A stretch of 64,000 nt of DNA. Origin: Chromohalobacter nigrandesensis (lineage in GTDB: Bacteria > Pseudomonadota > Gammaproteobacteria > Pseudomonadales > Halomonadaceae). Shown one piece after another: positions 55,745-64,000 of this stretch; within the stretch, counting starts at the first letter, position 1; each line of letters begins with the position of its first letter. Location: assembly GCF_023061285.1 (NCBI RefSeq), contig NZ_JAKGAM010000003.1, positions 62,001 through 126,000 on the forward strand, given 5' to 3'. Both the position numbers and the translations under genes were made by a program. The notes beneath the pieces are model-generated. The model ran no database searches. It was not told where the DNA came from and saw nothing but the letters and a program-made list of their open reading frames with translations.

Positions 55745-56098
55745 TCAGCTCTTGCGGGAGGTATCGGATGCATCCGACTCATCGGCGTCGCCCTTGGCGT
55801 CGTCACCGGTTGCCGGCTCGGCGCCTTCGGCGGCGGCCACCGGAGCACTCTGGCCCACCTCCAGCGCCGCTTCCAATGCCGCGACCTGCGCCTCGAGCGA
55901 TTCGACACGCGAGCGCGTGCGTTGCAGCACTTCCATCAGGATGTCGAAGTCTTCACGCGAGACCAGTTCCATGCGATCGAAGGCGCCGCGCATCACCCCC
56001 TGAACGCTGCGCTGGATATCTTCCGGCGCGTGCGAGGCGTCCTGGAGCCGGTCGCCGACTTGCTGTGCGAGACGTGAGAAGAGGTCTTGTGTCGCCAT
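55745..56098 (-). CDS. ubiK: Ubiquinone biosynthesis accessory factor UbiK
   Basis: A 117-residue protein of the BMFP/YqiC family started at MATQDLFSRLAQQVGDRL. The N-terminal amphipathic region is followed by RSVQGVMRGAFDRMELVSRE and a coiled coil (EVLQRTRSRVESLEAQVAAL near residue 61), then an acidic Ala/Asp-rich tail. UbiK assists the Ubi metabolon with lipid binding in aerobic ubiquinone synthesis. The place between comM and glnK-amtB matches Pseudomonas. Confidence 0.88.
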   Translation of the reverse strand: MATQDLFSRLAQQVGDRLQDASHAPEDIQRSVQGVMRGAFDRMELVSREDFDILMEVLQRTRSRVESLEAQVAALEAALEVGQSAPVAAAEGAEPATGDDAKGDADESDASDTSRKS

Positions 56099-56163
56099 GA
56101 GTGTTCCCTCGGATTGAACGTTTCCATCTCGGCACAGCATACGCAAGGCCGGCGAAATACGCA

Positions 56164-56180
56164 TGCGCCATATTGGTGCA
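56164..56180. promoter_or_regulatory. NtrC-binding site upstream of glnK
   Basis: TGCGCCATATTGGTGCA differs by one base from the 17-bp NtrC pattern TGCACCNNNNTGGTGCA. It lies about 120 bp upstream of the sigma-54 promoter, an ordinary enhancer distance. A half-site CGCACCA follows at 56196-56202. Confidence 0.7.
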
Positions 56181-56298
56181 GACCCGTCAGCGCCACGCAC
56201 CAAAATCTTACGAGGAGCGATCCATGTTTGGGCACCACACGCGGCGACGCTTCCACAACTTTCCGTAACCGACTGTTTTTAATGTAAAACAACCAATA

Positions 56299-56313
56299 TG
56301 GCATGGCTTCTGC
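56299..56313 (+). promoter_or_regulatory. Sigma-54 promoter of glnK-amtB
   Basis: TGGCATGGCTTCTGC has the invariant GG and GC separated by 10 bases, as in the consensus TGGCACG-N4-TTGC. It starts 56 bp before the glnK ATG. A hairpin GCGTACG/CGTACGC (56312-56335) spans the start region. Confidence 0.7.
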
Positions 56314-56327
56314 GTACGTCCCGATAG

Positions 56328-56693
<366 letters not shown>

Positions 56694-56720
56694 GGCAAGG
56701 GCTGAAGGGAGACACAATAA

Positions 56721-57971
56721 ATGACTGAAGATATTACACAGCTATCGTACGCGCTCGACACCTTCTACTTCCTGATCTGCGCCGTGCTGGTCATGTGGAT
56801 GGCCGCCGGCTTCGCCATGCTCGAGGCGGGCCTGGTCCGCGCCAAGAATACGGCGGAAATCCTGACCAAGAACGTGGCGTTGTTCGCTATCTCTTGCACC
56901 ATGTATCTGCTGTTCAGCTACCACTTGATGTATTCCAGTGGCGCTGGCGGCTTCCTGCCGAGTCTGGGTTTCCTGTTGGGCGGCGAGAACACCGTCGATC
57001 AGGTGATGGGCAGCAACGGCGATGTCTATTATTCCAACCGTGCCGACTTCTTCTTCCAGGTGGTGTTCGTGGCGACTGCGATGTCGATCGTCTCGGGGGC
57101 CGTGGCGGAACGCATGAAGCTGTGGGCGTTCCTGGCCTTCGCGGTGGTGATGACCGCGATCATCTACCCGACGTCCGGCTACTGGACCTGGGGTGGCGGC
57201 TGGCTCGCCGAGCTGGGTTACTCCGACTACGCCGGTTCGGGCATCGTCCACATGGCAGGTGCGGCCGCAGCCTTGGCCGGGGTACTGGTACTTGGCCCGC
57301 GTAAGGGCAAATACGGCAAGAACGGCTCGATTTACGCCATTCCCGGATCGAATCTGCCGCTGGCAACGCTGGGTACCTTCATCCTGTGGATGGGCTGGTT
57401 CGGCTTCAACGGTGGCTCCGAGCTGATGGTCTCCAACATCGATTCCGCCAACAACATGGCCCAGGTGCTGGTCAACACCAACGCCGCCGCCGCAGGCGGG
57501 GTGATCGCCGCGCTGATTCTCGCCAAGCTCTGGTTCCGCAAGGCAGACCTGACCATGGCGCTCAACGGGGCCATTGCAGGCCTGGTGGCAATCACCGCCG
57601 ATCCGTTGTCACCCACGGGTCTGGGCGCCATGCTCATCGGTGCCGTCGGCGGGCTGCTGGTGGTCGTCTCCATCGTGGTGCTGGATAAGCTCAAGATCGA
57701 CGACCCAGTAGGCGCCATTTCCGCGCACGGTGTGGCCGGCTTGTGGGGTGTTCTGGTGGTGCCCCTCACCAATGCCAGCGCCTCCTTCGGCGCTCAGATC
57801 ATCGGCGCGCTCGCCATCTTCCTGTGGTGCTTCATCGCGAGCCTGATCGTATGGCTGATCATCAAGGCCGCGATGGGCGTGCGAGTCAGTGAAGAAGAAG
57901 AATACGAAGGGGTCGACCTGGCCGAATGTGGCCTGGAAGCCTACCCCGAGTTTTCCGCCAGCAAGAAGTAA
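56721..57971 (+). CDS. amtB: Ammonium transporter AmtB
   Basis: Trimeric membrane channel for ammonium, 416 residues with 11 helices. MWMAAGFAMLEAGLVRAKNT near residue 20 is the family start, with AEILTKNVALFAISCTMYLL after it. The pore histidines are in GSGIVHMAGAAAALAGVLVL near 174 and GAISAHGVAGLWGVLVVPL near 332. There is no separate signal peptide like that of E. coli AmtB. The C-terminal tail VSEEEEYEGVDLAECGLEAY is the site where GlnK docks. A strong terminator follows. Confidence 0.95.
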   Translation: MTEDITQLSYALDTFYFLICAVLVMWMAAGFAMLEAGLVRAKNTAEILTKNVALFAISCTMYLLFSYHLMYSSGAGGFLPSLGFLLGGENTVDQVMGSNGDVYYSNRADFFFQVVFVATAMSIVSGAVAERMKLWAFLAFAVVMTAIIYPTSGYWTWGGGWLAELGYSDYAGSGIVHMAGAAAALAGVLVLGPRKGKYGKNGSIYAIPGSNLPLATLGTFILWMGWFGFNGGSELMVSNIDSANNMAQVLVNTNAAAAGGVIAALILAKLWFRKADLTMALNGAIAGLVAITADPLSPTGLGAMLIGAVGGLLVVVSIVVLDKLKIDDPVGAISAHGVAGLWGVLVVPLTNASASFGAQIIGALAIFLWCFIASLIVWLIIKAAMGVRVSEEEEYEGVDLAECGLEAYPEFSASKK

Positions 57972-58010
57972 GCCTTGCTGGCGTACCGAGTGAGCTGGCG
58001 TGCTCCCCTG

Positions 58011-58032
58011 GCCCCCTTCGGGGGGCTTTTTT
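58011..58032 (+). terminator. Strong terminator after amtB
   Basis: GCCCCC-TTCG-GGGGGC followed by six Ts (58027-58032). The UUCG tetraloop makes this a very stable hairpin. It separates amtB from the second glnK, which therefore needs its own promoter. Confidence 0.92.
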
Positions 58033-58081
58033 AATCCCGCGACCAGCGGTGTATGCTTGAAAGCATGATCGTTGGGCATAA

Positions 58082-58468
<387 letters not shown>

Positions 58469-58509
58469 GTGCACTCAGCCAGCCGGCTGAAGCGATACTG
58501 ATTCGCCCC

Positions 58510-58532
58510 ATGCCCCTGCATGCCAGGGGCAT
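58510..58532 (+). terminator. Likely terminator after the second glnK
   Basis: ATGCCCCT (58510-58517) and AGGGGCAT (58525-58532) form an 8-bp stem with a 7-base loop, followed by TGTTGTG. The T-run is weak. Confidence 0.6.
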
Positions 58533-58554
58533 TGTTGTGTCCAGGGTATGAGCG

Positions 58555-59082
58555 TTATGTGTGAGCGCCAGGCAGCATCGCGGGCGCCTGCGTCGCGCCC
58601 ATCGCCGAGGCGAGTTCGCTCGCCGTCATGCCACGGCTGTCGGTGGCGTTGGGATCGGCGCCTTGCGCCAGCAGGAAGTCGACGACCTCGGCGTTGTCGA
58701 ACATCGCCGCAAACATCAAGGCCGTCTTGTCGTCGGGAGAGCGGGCGTTGACCGAGGCGCCATGCGCGACCAGCAACTCGGCCATGGCCAGATCCCCCTT
58801 GAAGGCGGCGCCGGAGAGCGGATGATGGCCGTTGTCGTTGTACATCTCGGGATCGGCGCCCTGCTCGAGCAGCAGCCGCGTGGCATCGAGATATCCATGG
58901 TAGCTGGCCAGCATCAGCAAACTGTCGCCCTTGTCGTTGCACATGTTGGGCGGTAGGCCCTGAGCCAGCCAGCCGCGCAGCTTCTCCGTCTCGCCGTTGC
59001 GCGCGCTATTGAAGATCTCTGCGGCCAGACGAATCGTGGCCTCATCCAACTCGGCGTTGCCGCTATCATGATCGTCCGACAT
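58555..59082 (-). CDS. Ankyrin repeat protein
   Basis: A 175-residue protein started at MSDDHDSGNAELDEATIRL, with AAGGAG upstream. Four ankyrin repeats are visible: residues about 26-52, GDSLLMLASYHGYLDATRLL near 52, HHPLSGAAFKGDLAMAELLV near 86 and KTALMFAAMFDNAEVVDFLL near 119, each with the loop GADPE/N or GASVN. There is no signal peptide, so it is probably a cytosolic protein-binding scaffold. It is divergent from the LysR gene 98 bp away. Its partner is unknown. Confidence 0.88.
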   Translation of the reverse strand: MSDDHDSGNAELDEATIRLAAEIFNSARNGETEKLRGWLAQGLPPNMCNDKGDSLLMLASYHGYLDATRLLLEQGADPEMYNDNGHHPLSGAAFKGDLAMAELLVAHGASVNARSPDDKTALMFAAMFDNAEVVDFLLAQGADPNATDSRGMTASELASAMGATQAPAMLPGAHT

Positions 59083-59180
59083 CGTGTCGTGCTCCTTGTT
59101 GTGGCCCCTTGTCGCATCTAGCAGCGAGCGTAGCATGTCGTTTCACGCGACGCGTCACTCTCCAAGAGCCTCTGAGTCCC

Positions 59181-60065
59181 ATGCTGGATATCAAGTATTA
59201 CGTATTGATCGACGCCATTGCCACCCACGGCACGGTGCACGATGCCGCCGCTGCCATCGGCATCACCCAGCCTGCGGCGACGCATCGCATTCGTGAAATG
59301 GAACGCCGCCTGGGTGTCGCCCTTTTCCACCGCGAAGGGCGCCGGCTGACGCTTTCCGCTTCGGGCGAGCGTCTACTCGAAACCGCGCACGACGTGCTGC
59401 CCCGCCTACGCAGCGCCGAGCTCGAGGCGTGGCAACTGGCACGCCGCGCGGAGCCCGCCTTGCGCCTGGGCATCGGCCCTTACGACACCTTCTCGCGGGC
59501 GATTCCGCATCTCTACGACCAGCACGCGCGCGACATCGACCTGGTCCGCCTGCCTATGGCGGACATGGCCACGGCGCTACTCGCCAGTCGCGTCGACATG
59601 ATCTGCATGATCGAGGTGCCCTCGCAGCGCGGCATCGCCCACCAGTTGCTGTTCGAAGAGCCCCTGGTGGCGGTGTTGCCGCCCGATCACCCGTATGCAC
59701 AGAGCGACGCAGTGCCCGCCGAGGTCTTCGATCAGGGGCGGCATTTCACCTACAGCATCACCCCCGAGTCCGGCCATGAATTCGAGCATTTCTTCCAGCC
59801 GGCCGGCGTCTATCCCTCGCACATGGTGCAGATCGAGTCGGTGGCCTTGATTCTGGAACTCGTCGCCGCCGGCAAGGGCGTGAGCATTCTTTCGCGCTGG
59901 GCCGCGCGCGACGCCCACCAGGCAGGGCGCGTCGTCATGCGTCCCCTGGCCGGCGAGCTACCGCGCATTCCCTGGTATCTAGCCTATGCGCAGACACCCC
60001 ACGTCACCGCCGCTGCGGAGTCGATGGCGGCCACGTTGCGTCATCTCTACTGCGCCGACGACTGA
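59181..60065 (+). CDS. LysR family regulator of the dioxygenase/M24 cluster
   Basis: A 294-residue regulator started at MLDIKYYVLIDAIATHGTVH. The HTH lies at residues 2-60 with DAAAAIGITQPAATHRIREM as the recognition region. The effector domain begins near 92; the N-terminal spacing recalls the MetR branch. It lies 168 bp upstream of the dioxygenase gene on the same strand, so control of that cluster is likely but unproven. The effector ligand may be the substrate of the pathway. Confidence 0.88.
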   Translation: MLDIKYYVLIDAIATHGTVHDAAAAIGITQPAATHRIREMERRLGVALFHREGRRLTLSASGERLLETAHDVLPRLRSAELEAWQLARRAEPALRLGIGPYDTFSRAIPHLYDQHARDIDLVRLPMADMATALLASRVDMICMIEVPSQRGIAHQLLFEEPLVAVLPPDHPYAQSDAVPAEVFDQGRHFTYSITPESGHEFEHFFQPAGVYPSHMVQIESVALILELVAAGKGVSILSRWAARDAHQAGRVVMRPLAGELPRIPWYLAYAQTPHVTAAAESMAATLRHLYCADD

Positions 60066-60233
60066 GACAAGACGCTATCCGCCACGGCGCACGCGACCGA
60101 TAAGAATCTCGTCGCAGATGGCCGGACATTCTCATTAGTTTCACGCCCTCCCGCCTTTTACTGTATCGCCACTCCTTATCAACGACGCCCGATCAAGGGC
60201 TTCCGATCAACGACCGCACAGGAGGGCGATCTC

Positions 60234-61130
60234 ATGTCACAGGCCACGCTCGCAACTCAAACCACCGCACAGGACGTCACCGCCGAGCATCATCCCCTGG
60301 CGCGTTTCATCGATCTCGAACGCTACCCGATCCTGCAGCGCGATAGCGACGCCTACCGGGCAACGGTCGAAGGCGTCCGCCAACAGTTGCGCACTGACGG
60401 CTGCGCCCTGCTATCGAGCTTCATTCGCGAGGACCTCATCGAACCGCTGCGCGAGGAAAGCGAGGCCCTGGCACCGCAGGCGTTCTACTCGGACAACAAC
60501 GTCAATCCCTACGTCACCCCGGACGATCCGTCGCTGCCCGAGGATCACCCCGCTCGCTTCTTCCAGCACTACACCAACGGCTTCGTGGCGCGCGATCTGA
60601 TCCCCGAGGATGCCATCGTCCAGCAGCTTTACCGCGACCCGGATTTCCAGCGCTTCGTCGCCGACTGCCTCGAAGAGCCGGTGATTTACGAGTTCGCCGA
60701 TCCCATCGCCGGGCTGGTGATCAACGTGATGCCCGACGACACCGAGCTGCCCTGGCACTTCGATACCAACGAATTCATCGTCAGCCTGATGACGCGGCGC
60801 CCCAATGAAGGCGGCGAATTCCAGTACGCGCCCAGCATCCGCCGTCCCGGCGAGGAAAACTTCACGGCCGTGCAGCGCGTACTCGAGGGCGATCACACCG
60901 ACGTCGAATCGCTGACGCTCAACACCGGCGACCTGCAGCTCTTCAAGGGGCGCTACTCCATGCACCGCGTCGCCGCCGCCAAGGGCCAGCGCCTGTGCAC
61001 GCTACTCGGCTACGCCAAGACGCCCGACATGATGGGCAGCCTGGAGCACACCCAGCGCATCTACGGCCGCGTCACCCAGCAGCACATCGATGCCGACAAT
61101 CAGCGCCGTCACGACGCGCTCATGGGCTAG
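60234..61130 (+). CDS. Fe(II)/2-oxoglutarate dioxygenase (HalD/ArpA-like)
   Basis: A 298-residue non-haem iron oxygenase of the double-stranded beta-helix fold. The metal triad is His175 and Asp177 (LPWHFDTNEF) with distal His244 (YSMHRVAAAK); Arg253 (GQRLC) should bind 2-oxoglutarate. An HxD rather than HxG motif predicts hydroxylation or oxidative cleavage, not radical halogenation as in BesD-type relatives. GGEFQYAPSIRRPGEENF near 193 is shared with the HalD/ArpA family. GGAGGG precedes the ATG. It lies 61 bp before the M24 gene, probably in one operon; the substrate is likely a small amino acid derivative. Confidence 0.82.
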   Translation: MSQATLATQTTAQDVTAEHHPLARFIDLERYPILQRDSDAYRATVEGVRQQLRTDGCALLSSFIREDLIEPLREESEALAPQAFYSDNNVNPYVTPDDPSLPEDHPARFFQHYTNGFVARDLIPEDAIVQQLYRDPDFQRFVADCLEEPVIYEFADPIAGLVINVMPDDTELPWHFDTNEFIVSLMTRRPNEGGEFQYAPSIRRPGEENFTAVQRVLEGDHTDVESLTLNTGDLQLFKGRYSMHRVAAAKGQRLCTLLGYAKTPDMMGSLEHTQRIYGRVTQQHIDADNQRRHDALMG

Positions 61131-61191
61131 GTTCCGCTGAAAAGCATCAGCACGACCCTCATTTCTCCACTTCGCAAAAGGATGCCTTGCC

Positions 61192-62460
61192 ATGGGCGAT
61201 ATCGTGTCACTCACCGGATCCGTCCCCACGGGCGGCCCCTATGCCGGCGGGAACTTCCGCCAGGCCACGCTCGACGCCGCGCTGCTCTCGCGCGTCGAGC
61301 GCTACCGCCTGCAACGCCTGCGTGAGCAGATGAAGCATCACCAACTGGACGCGGTGATCCTGTTCGATCCCATCAACATTCGCTATGCCTGCGGCGTGCG
61401 CAACATGCAGGTCTACTCACAGCGTAACCCCGCGCGCTACCTCTACGTCGCGGCGGACGGCCCGGTGGTGCTTTTCGAGTTCAGCGCCTGCCTGCACTTG
61501 GCGGCCAACGCCGAGCTGCTCGACGAGGTGCATCCCGCCCGCGCGGTGATGCCGCAGTACAGCGGCCCGCGCTGCGCGGCACATACTCAGGCCTTCGTCG
61601 ATGACATCCGCGACCTGTTCGAGCGTTCGCATACCCAGGGCCAACGCCTGGGCATCGAATCCGCGCCCACCGGTGCCATCGAGGCGCTGGGCCAGGCCGG
61701 CTTCCAGTTGACCGATGCCGCCACCGTGGTCGAGGGCGCCAAGTCGATAAAGAGTCTCGACGAGCTGGCGCTCATCCACCGCTCGGTGACTCTGACCGAA
61801 GCCGCCATGACGCGCATGGAAGCCGCCATACGCCCCGGCATGAACGAAAACGAGCTGTGGTCGATCTTCAACCAGCACGTGCTGGCCACCGGCGGTGAAT
61901 ACGCCGAAACGCGGCTTCTGAGCTCCGGCGCACGCACCAATCCGTGGTTTCAGGAATGCTCGGACAAGGTCATCGCCCCGGGTGAGCTGGTGGCCTTCGA
62001 TACCGACATCGTGGGTTGCTTTGGCTACTACACGGATTTCTCGCGGACGTTCCACGTACCCGGCGCGGGCGCGCCCAGCACCGAGCAGAAGGCGCTGTAT
62101 CGCATGGCCGCCGACCAGCTCGAGCGCAACATCGCCCTGCTGCGTCCCGGCATGAGCTTCCGCGACTACTCGCAACAAGCCTGGCCGATACCCGACGGCT
62201 ATCGCGAGAACCGCTACCTGGACATCGTCCACGGCTGCGGCATGACCGGCGAATGGCCGCTGATCGCCCACGACATGGACTGGGACGACGTCGGCTACGA
62301 CGGCGCCATCGAGCCCGGCATGACGCTCTGCGTCGAGGCCTATATCGGCCACCGCGACGGCACCGAGGGCGTCAAGCTGGAAGAGCAGGTGCTGATCACC
62401 GAAGATGGCATCGAACGCCTCTCGACCTACGGCTATTCCGACACGCTGATGGCAGAATGA
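61192..62460 (+). CDS. M24-family metalloenzyme, DddP-like
   Basis: A 422-residue creatinase-fold enzyme. Predicted dinuclear metal ligands are Asp270 and Asp272 (AFDTDIVG), Asp282 (YYTDFSR), His347 (IVHGCG), Glu382 (CVEAYIG) and Glu397 (VKLEEQVLITEDG). GGEYAETRLLSSGARTNPWF near 235 and NIRYACGVRNMQVYSQRNP near 62 closely follow the DMSP lyase DddP. From memory, DddP has a catalytic Asp six residues after the metal histidine; here that residue is Gly353. Peptidase activity is not implied. It lies between the dioxygenase and binding-protein genes, so it is probably a step in breaking down the imported compound. Confidence 0.85.
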   Translation: MGDIVSLTGSVPTGGPYAGGNFRQATLDAALLSRVERYRLQRLREQMKHHQLDAVILFDPINIRYACGVRNMQVYSQRNPARYLYVAADGPVVLFEFSACLHLAANAELLDEVHPARAVMPQYSGPRCAAHTQAFVDDIRDLFERSHTQGQRLGIESAPTGAIEALGQAGFQLTDAATVVEGAKSIKSLDELALIHRSVTLTEAAMTRMEAAIRPGMNENELWSIFNQHVLATGGEYAETRLLSSGARTNPWFQECSDKVIAPGELVAFDTDIVGCFGYYTDFSRTFHVPGAGAPSTEQKALYRMAADQLERNIALLRPGMSFRDYSQQAWPIPDGYRENRYLDIVHGCGMTGEWPLIAHDMDWDDVGYDGAIEPGMTLCVEAYIGHRDGTEGVKLEEQVLITEDGIERLSTYGYSDTLMAE

Positions 62461-62518
62461 CGTCGTAGCGCATCACGCTTTCTCATCCCTTCGATTCACG
62501 AACACAAAAAGGACGCCT

Positions 62519-63373
62519 ATGAAACCGTTGACTCCCCTTTTCCTCGCCTGCGGCCTGGCCGGCCTCTCGATGACCGCCTCGGCCAACGACACGCTGACCA
62601 TCGGCACCAACAACTGGTCGGAAAACATCGCCGTATCGCACATGTGGCAGCAACTGCTCGAAGAACAAGGCTATGACGTCGAGCTGACGACCACCGGCAA
62701 GAGCGTGCTCTTCAGTGGGCTCGCAAACGGCGATCTGGATATCTCGCTGGAAGTCTGGCTACCCAATGGCGACGCCCAGTACATCGAGCCCTACAAGGAC
62801 CGCATCGACGTTCACGATGCCTGGTTCGACGGCGCCCAGGACGAACTGGTGGTGCCCGCTTACATGGAGGACATCGACACCATCAGCGATCTCAAGGACA
62901 ACGCCGAGCGCTTCAACTACCAGAATGAACCGACCATCATCGGCATCGAATCGGGCTCGGCCATCTCCGGCGAAACCGAAAACGCCATCGAGAGTTACGA
63001 CCTGCCGTTTCGTCAGTTGAACAGCTCCGGGCCCGCCATGCTCGCGGCTCTCGAGGAAGCCTATGCCAACGAAGAGCCCATCGCCGTCACGCTCTGGCAG
63101 CCGCACTGGGCCTACGCGCAGTACGACCTCAAAGCGCTGAAAGACCCCAAGAAGAGCTATGGCGGCGGTGACGACATCATGTGGATGTCGCCCAAAGGCT
63201 TTGGCGAGGAACATCCCCAGGTCACCGAGATGCTCGACACCTGGCACATGAGCCACGCCCAACTGGCCGATCTCATGCTGACCATCGAGAATGTCGGCGA
63301 CCCCACGCAAGGCGCCAAGCAGTGGATCGAGGAACATCGCGATCTCATCGACGGCTGGCTCGCCAAGGACTGA
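62519..63373 (+). CDS. Glycine betaine/proline-type ABC transporter binding protein (OpuAC domain)
   Basis: A 284-residue periplasmic binding protein with signal peptide (MKPLTPLFLACGLAGLSMTA, probable cleavage after Ala22). GTNNWSENIAVSHMWQQLLE near residue 29, GLANGDLDISLEVWLPNGDA near 67 and VTLWQPHWAYAQYDLKAL near 191 match OpuAC/ProX. Trp33, Trp80, Trp193 and Trp197 could form the aromatic cage that holds a trimethylammonium or dimethylsulfonium head group. AAAAAGGA precedes the ATG. No permease or ATPase gene is in the window. It lies 58 bp after the M24 gene. Confidence 0.9.
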   Translation: MKPLTPLFLACGLAGLSMTASANDTLTIGTNNWSENIAVSHMWQQLLEEQGYDVELTTTGKSVLFSGLANGDLDISLEVWLPNGDAQYIEPYKDRIDVHDAWFDGAQDELVVPAYMEDIDTISDLKDNAERFNYQNEPTIIGIESGSAISGETENAIESYDLPFRQLNSSGPAMLAALEEAYANEEPIAVTLWQPHWAYAQYDLKALKDPKKSYGGGDDIMWMSPKGFGEEHPQVTEMLDTWHMSHAQLADLMLTIENVGDPTQGAKQWIEEHRDLIDGWLAKD

Positions 63374-63549
63374 TCTCACCCCGGGCCGGTCGTCAGGACC
63401 GGCCCACCTCCAAGCCCTGCCTATTTTCCCTCCGCTCTCGCTGACGCGACCCGCAAGCCCTCGGCAATCGAATTTGCTATCGTGAGCGCATGGCGCGCCT
63501 CGGCGCGTCACCGCTCGCCGCCTGAGTCGCCACCGCCACGGGGGGAGAA

Positions 63550-64000
63550 ATGCGTCTACATTATGCCGGGGCGTCGCCCGAGCCCATCGGCTTTCTGCTG
63601 TTGCCGCGTTTCTCGATGATGGCGTTCTTCTCTGCCATCGAGCCGCTGCGCATCGCCAACCGCATCGCCGGGGAGCGGCTGTTCACCTGGCGCGTAATCA
63701 GCCTGGACGGCGCCTCGGTCACCGCCAGCAACGACATGACGCTGCTCGCCGACGACAACCTCGCCTCGGCGCCAGCCCTGCCTAGCATCGCCATCTGTGC
63801 CAGCTTCGAGCCCGAAGAGCGTCTCACCCGCCACTTGCTGCATTGGCTGCATCAGCGCCATCAAAGCGACTGCGTGCTGGGCGGCATCGACACCGGCAGC
63901 CTGATCCTCGCCCGCGCCGGCCTGCTCGAGGGGCAGCGTGTCACCTTGCACTGGGAAAGCCTGCCGGCGTTTCGCGAGCGCTTTCCCGAAGTCGACGCCG
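63550..64000 (+). CDS. GlxA/GbdR-type AraC regulator, N-terminal part (cut by window edge)
   Basis: The frame opens with ATG at 63550 after GGGGGAGA and is still open at the right edge (150 residues). IGFLLLPRFSMMAFFSAIEP followed by LRIANRIAGERLFTWRVISL, VTASNDM and CVLGGIDTGSLILARAGLLE is the DJ-1/PfpI-like N-terminal domain of GlxA-family activators. GbdR, which senses glycine betaine, and CdhR for carnitine belong here. The AraC DNA-binding part is expected beyond the edge. It supports a quaternary-amine theme for this cluster. Confidence 0.85.
   Translation, partial: MRLHYAGASPEPIGFLLLPRFSMMAFFSAIEPLRIANRIAGERLFTWRVISLDGASVTASNDMTLLADDNLASAPALPSIAICASFEPEERLTRHLLHWLHQRHQSDCVLGGIDTGSLILARAGLLEGQRVTLHWESLPAFRERFPEVDA

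Noticed and set aside
60140-60160. Fur box before the dioxygenase gene
   Set aside because: ACATTCTCATTAGTTTC gives only about 10 of 19 matches on the reverse strand and has no second copy.
61192-62460. Calling the M24 protein a DMSP lyase
   Set aside because: The proposed catalytic Asp is Gly here and no other DMSP gene is present, so only DddP-like is claimed.

Overview
The window reads as chromosomal DNA from a high-GC gammaproteobacterium, most likely a halophile of the family Halomonadaceae (Chromohalobacter/Halomonas group). This is an inference from three things. The gene order hemC-hemD-hemX / argH-lptM-lysA-dapF-DUF484-xerC and ubiK-glnK-amtB-comM is the Pseudomonas/Oceanospirillales order. 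There is a TRAP transporter, an alanine/Na+ symporter and a glycine-betaine-type binding protein. Most predicted exported or soluble proteins are acidic. No rRNA, tRNA, CRISPR array or insertion sequence was recognised.

Layout. (1) 1-2127, minus strand: haem genes hemC-hemD-hemX, with hemX cut by the left edge. (2) 2311-8461, plus strand: argH, lptM, lysA, dapF, DUF484, xerC and a yigB-like phosphatase, tightly packed and often overlapping. (3) 8471-10874: yihA/engB facing away from dsbA and an endonuclease/exonuclease/phosphatase-fold protein. (4) 10908-26011, minus strand: a complete 13-gene nuoABCDEFGHIJKLMN operon for proton-pumping NADH dehydrogenase with fused nuoCD, driven by a good promoter and a leader rich in palindromes. 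(5) 26471-31346: thiD, a tandem universal stress protein, dtd, yheS and a TIGR02444 protein. (6) 31558-34712: TRAP dctQM converging on dctP across a bidirectional terminator. (7) 34857-38875: an FKBP isomerase, an AT-rich segment with DnaA-box-like sites and an IHF site, a single-TM protein, an AEC transporter, ldhA, and a strong candidate for a Fur-controlled small RNA. (8) 38876-42303, minus strand: alanine symporter, thiS, thiG, trmB. (9) 42485-49301: DUF423, a LysR/MFS pair of different composition, a thioesterase, egtB and malate synthase G. (10) 49534-55585: hydrolase, lipoprotein, aminotransferase and DUF4105 protein, then a toxin-antitoxin cassette inserted at the 3' end of comM, flanked by two copies of that 3' end. 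(11) 55745-58468: ubiK, then glnK-amtB behind an NtrC/sigma-54 promoter, and a second glnK. (12) 58555-64000: an ankyrin protein, then a catabolic-looking cluster: LysR regulator, HalD-like Fe(II)/2OG dioxygenase, DddP-like M24 metalloenzyme, glycine-betaine-type binding protein, and the start of a GlxA/GbdR-type AraC regulator.

The most interesting items are the Fur-boxed small RNA candidate (38594-38708), the 59181-64000 cluster for an unknown quaternary amine or sulfonium-like substrate (its M24 enzyme resembles DMSP lyase DddP but has Gly where I recall the catalytic Asp), the comM-targeted toxin-antitoxin insertion, and the DnaA-box/IHF/AT-rich locus at 35697-35966. All assignments come from reading the sequence; no database search was run.
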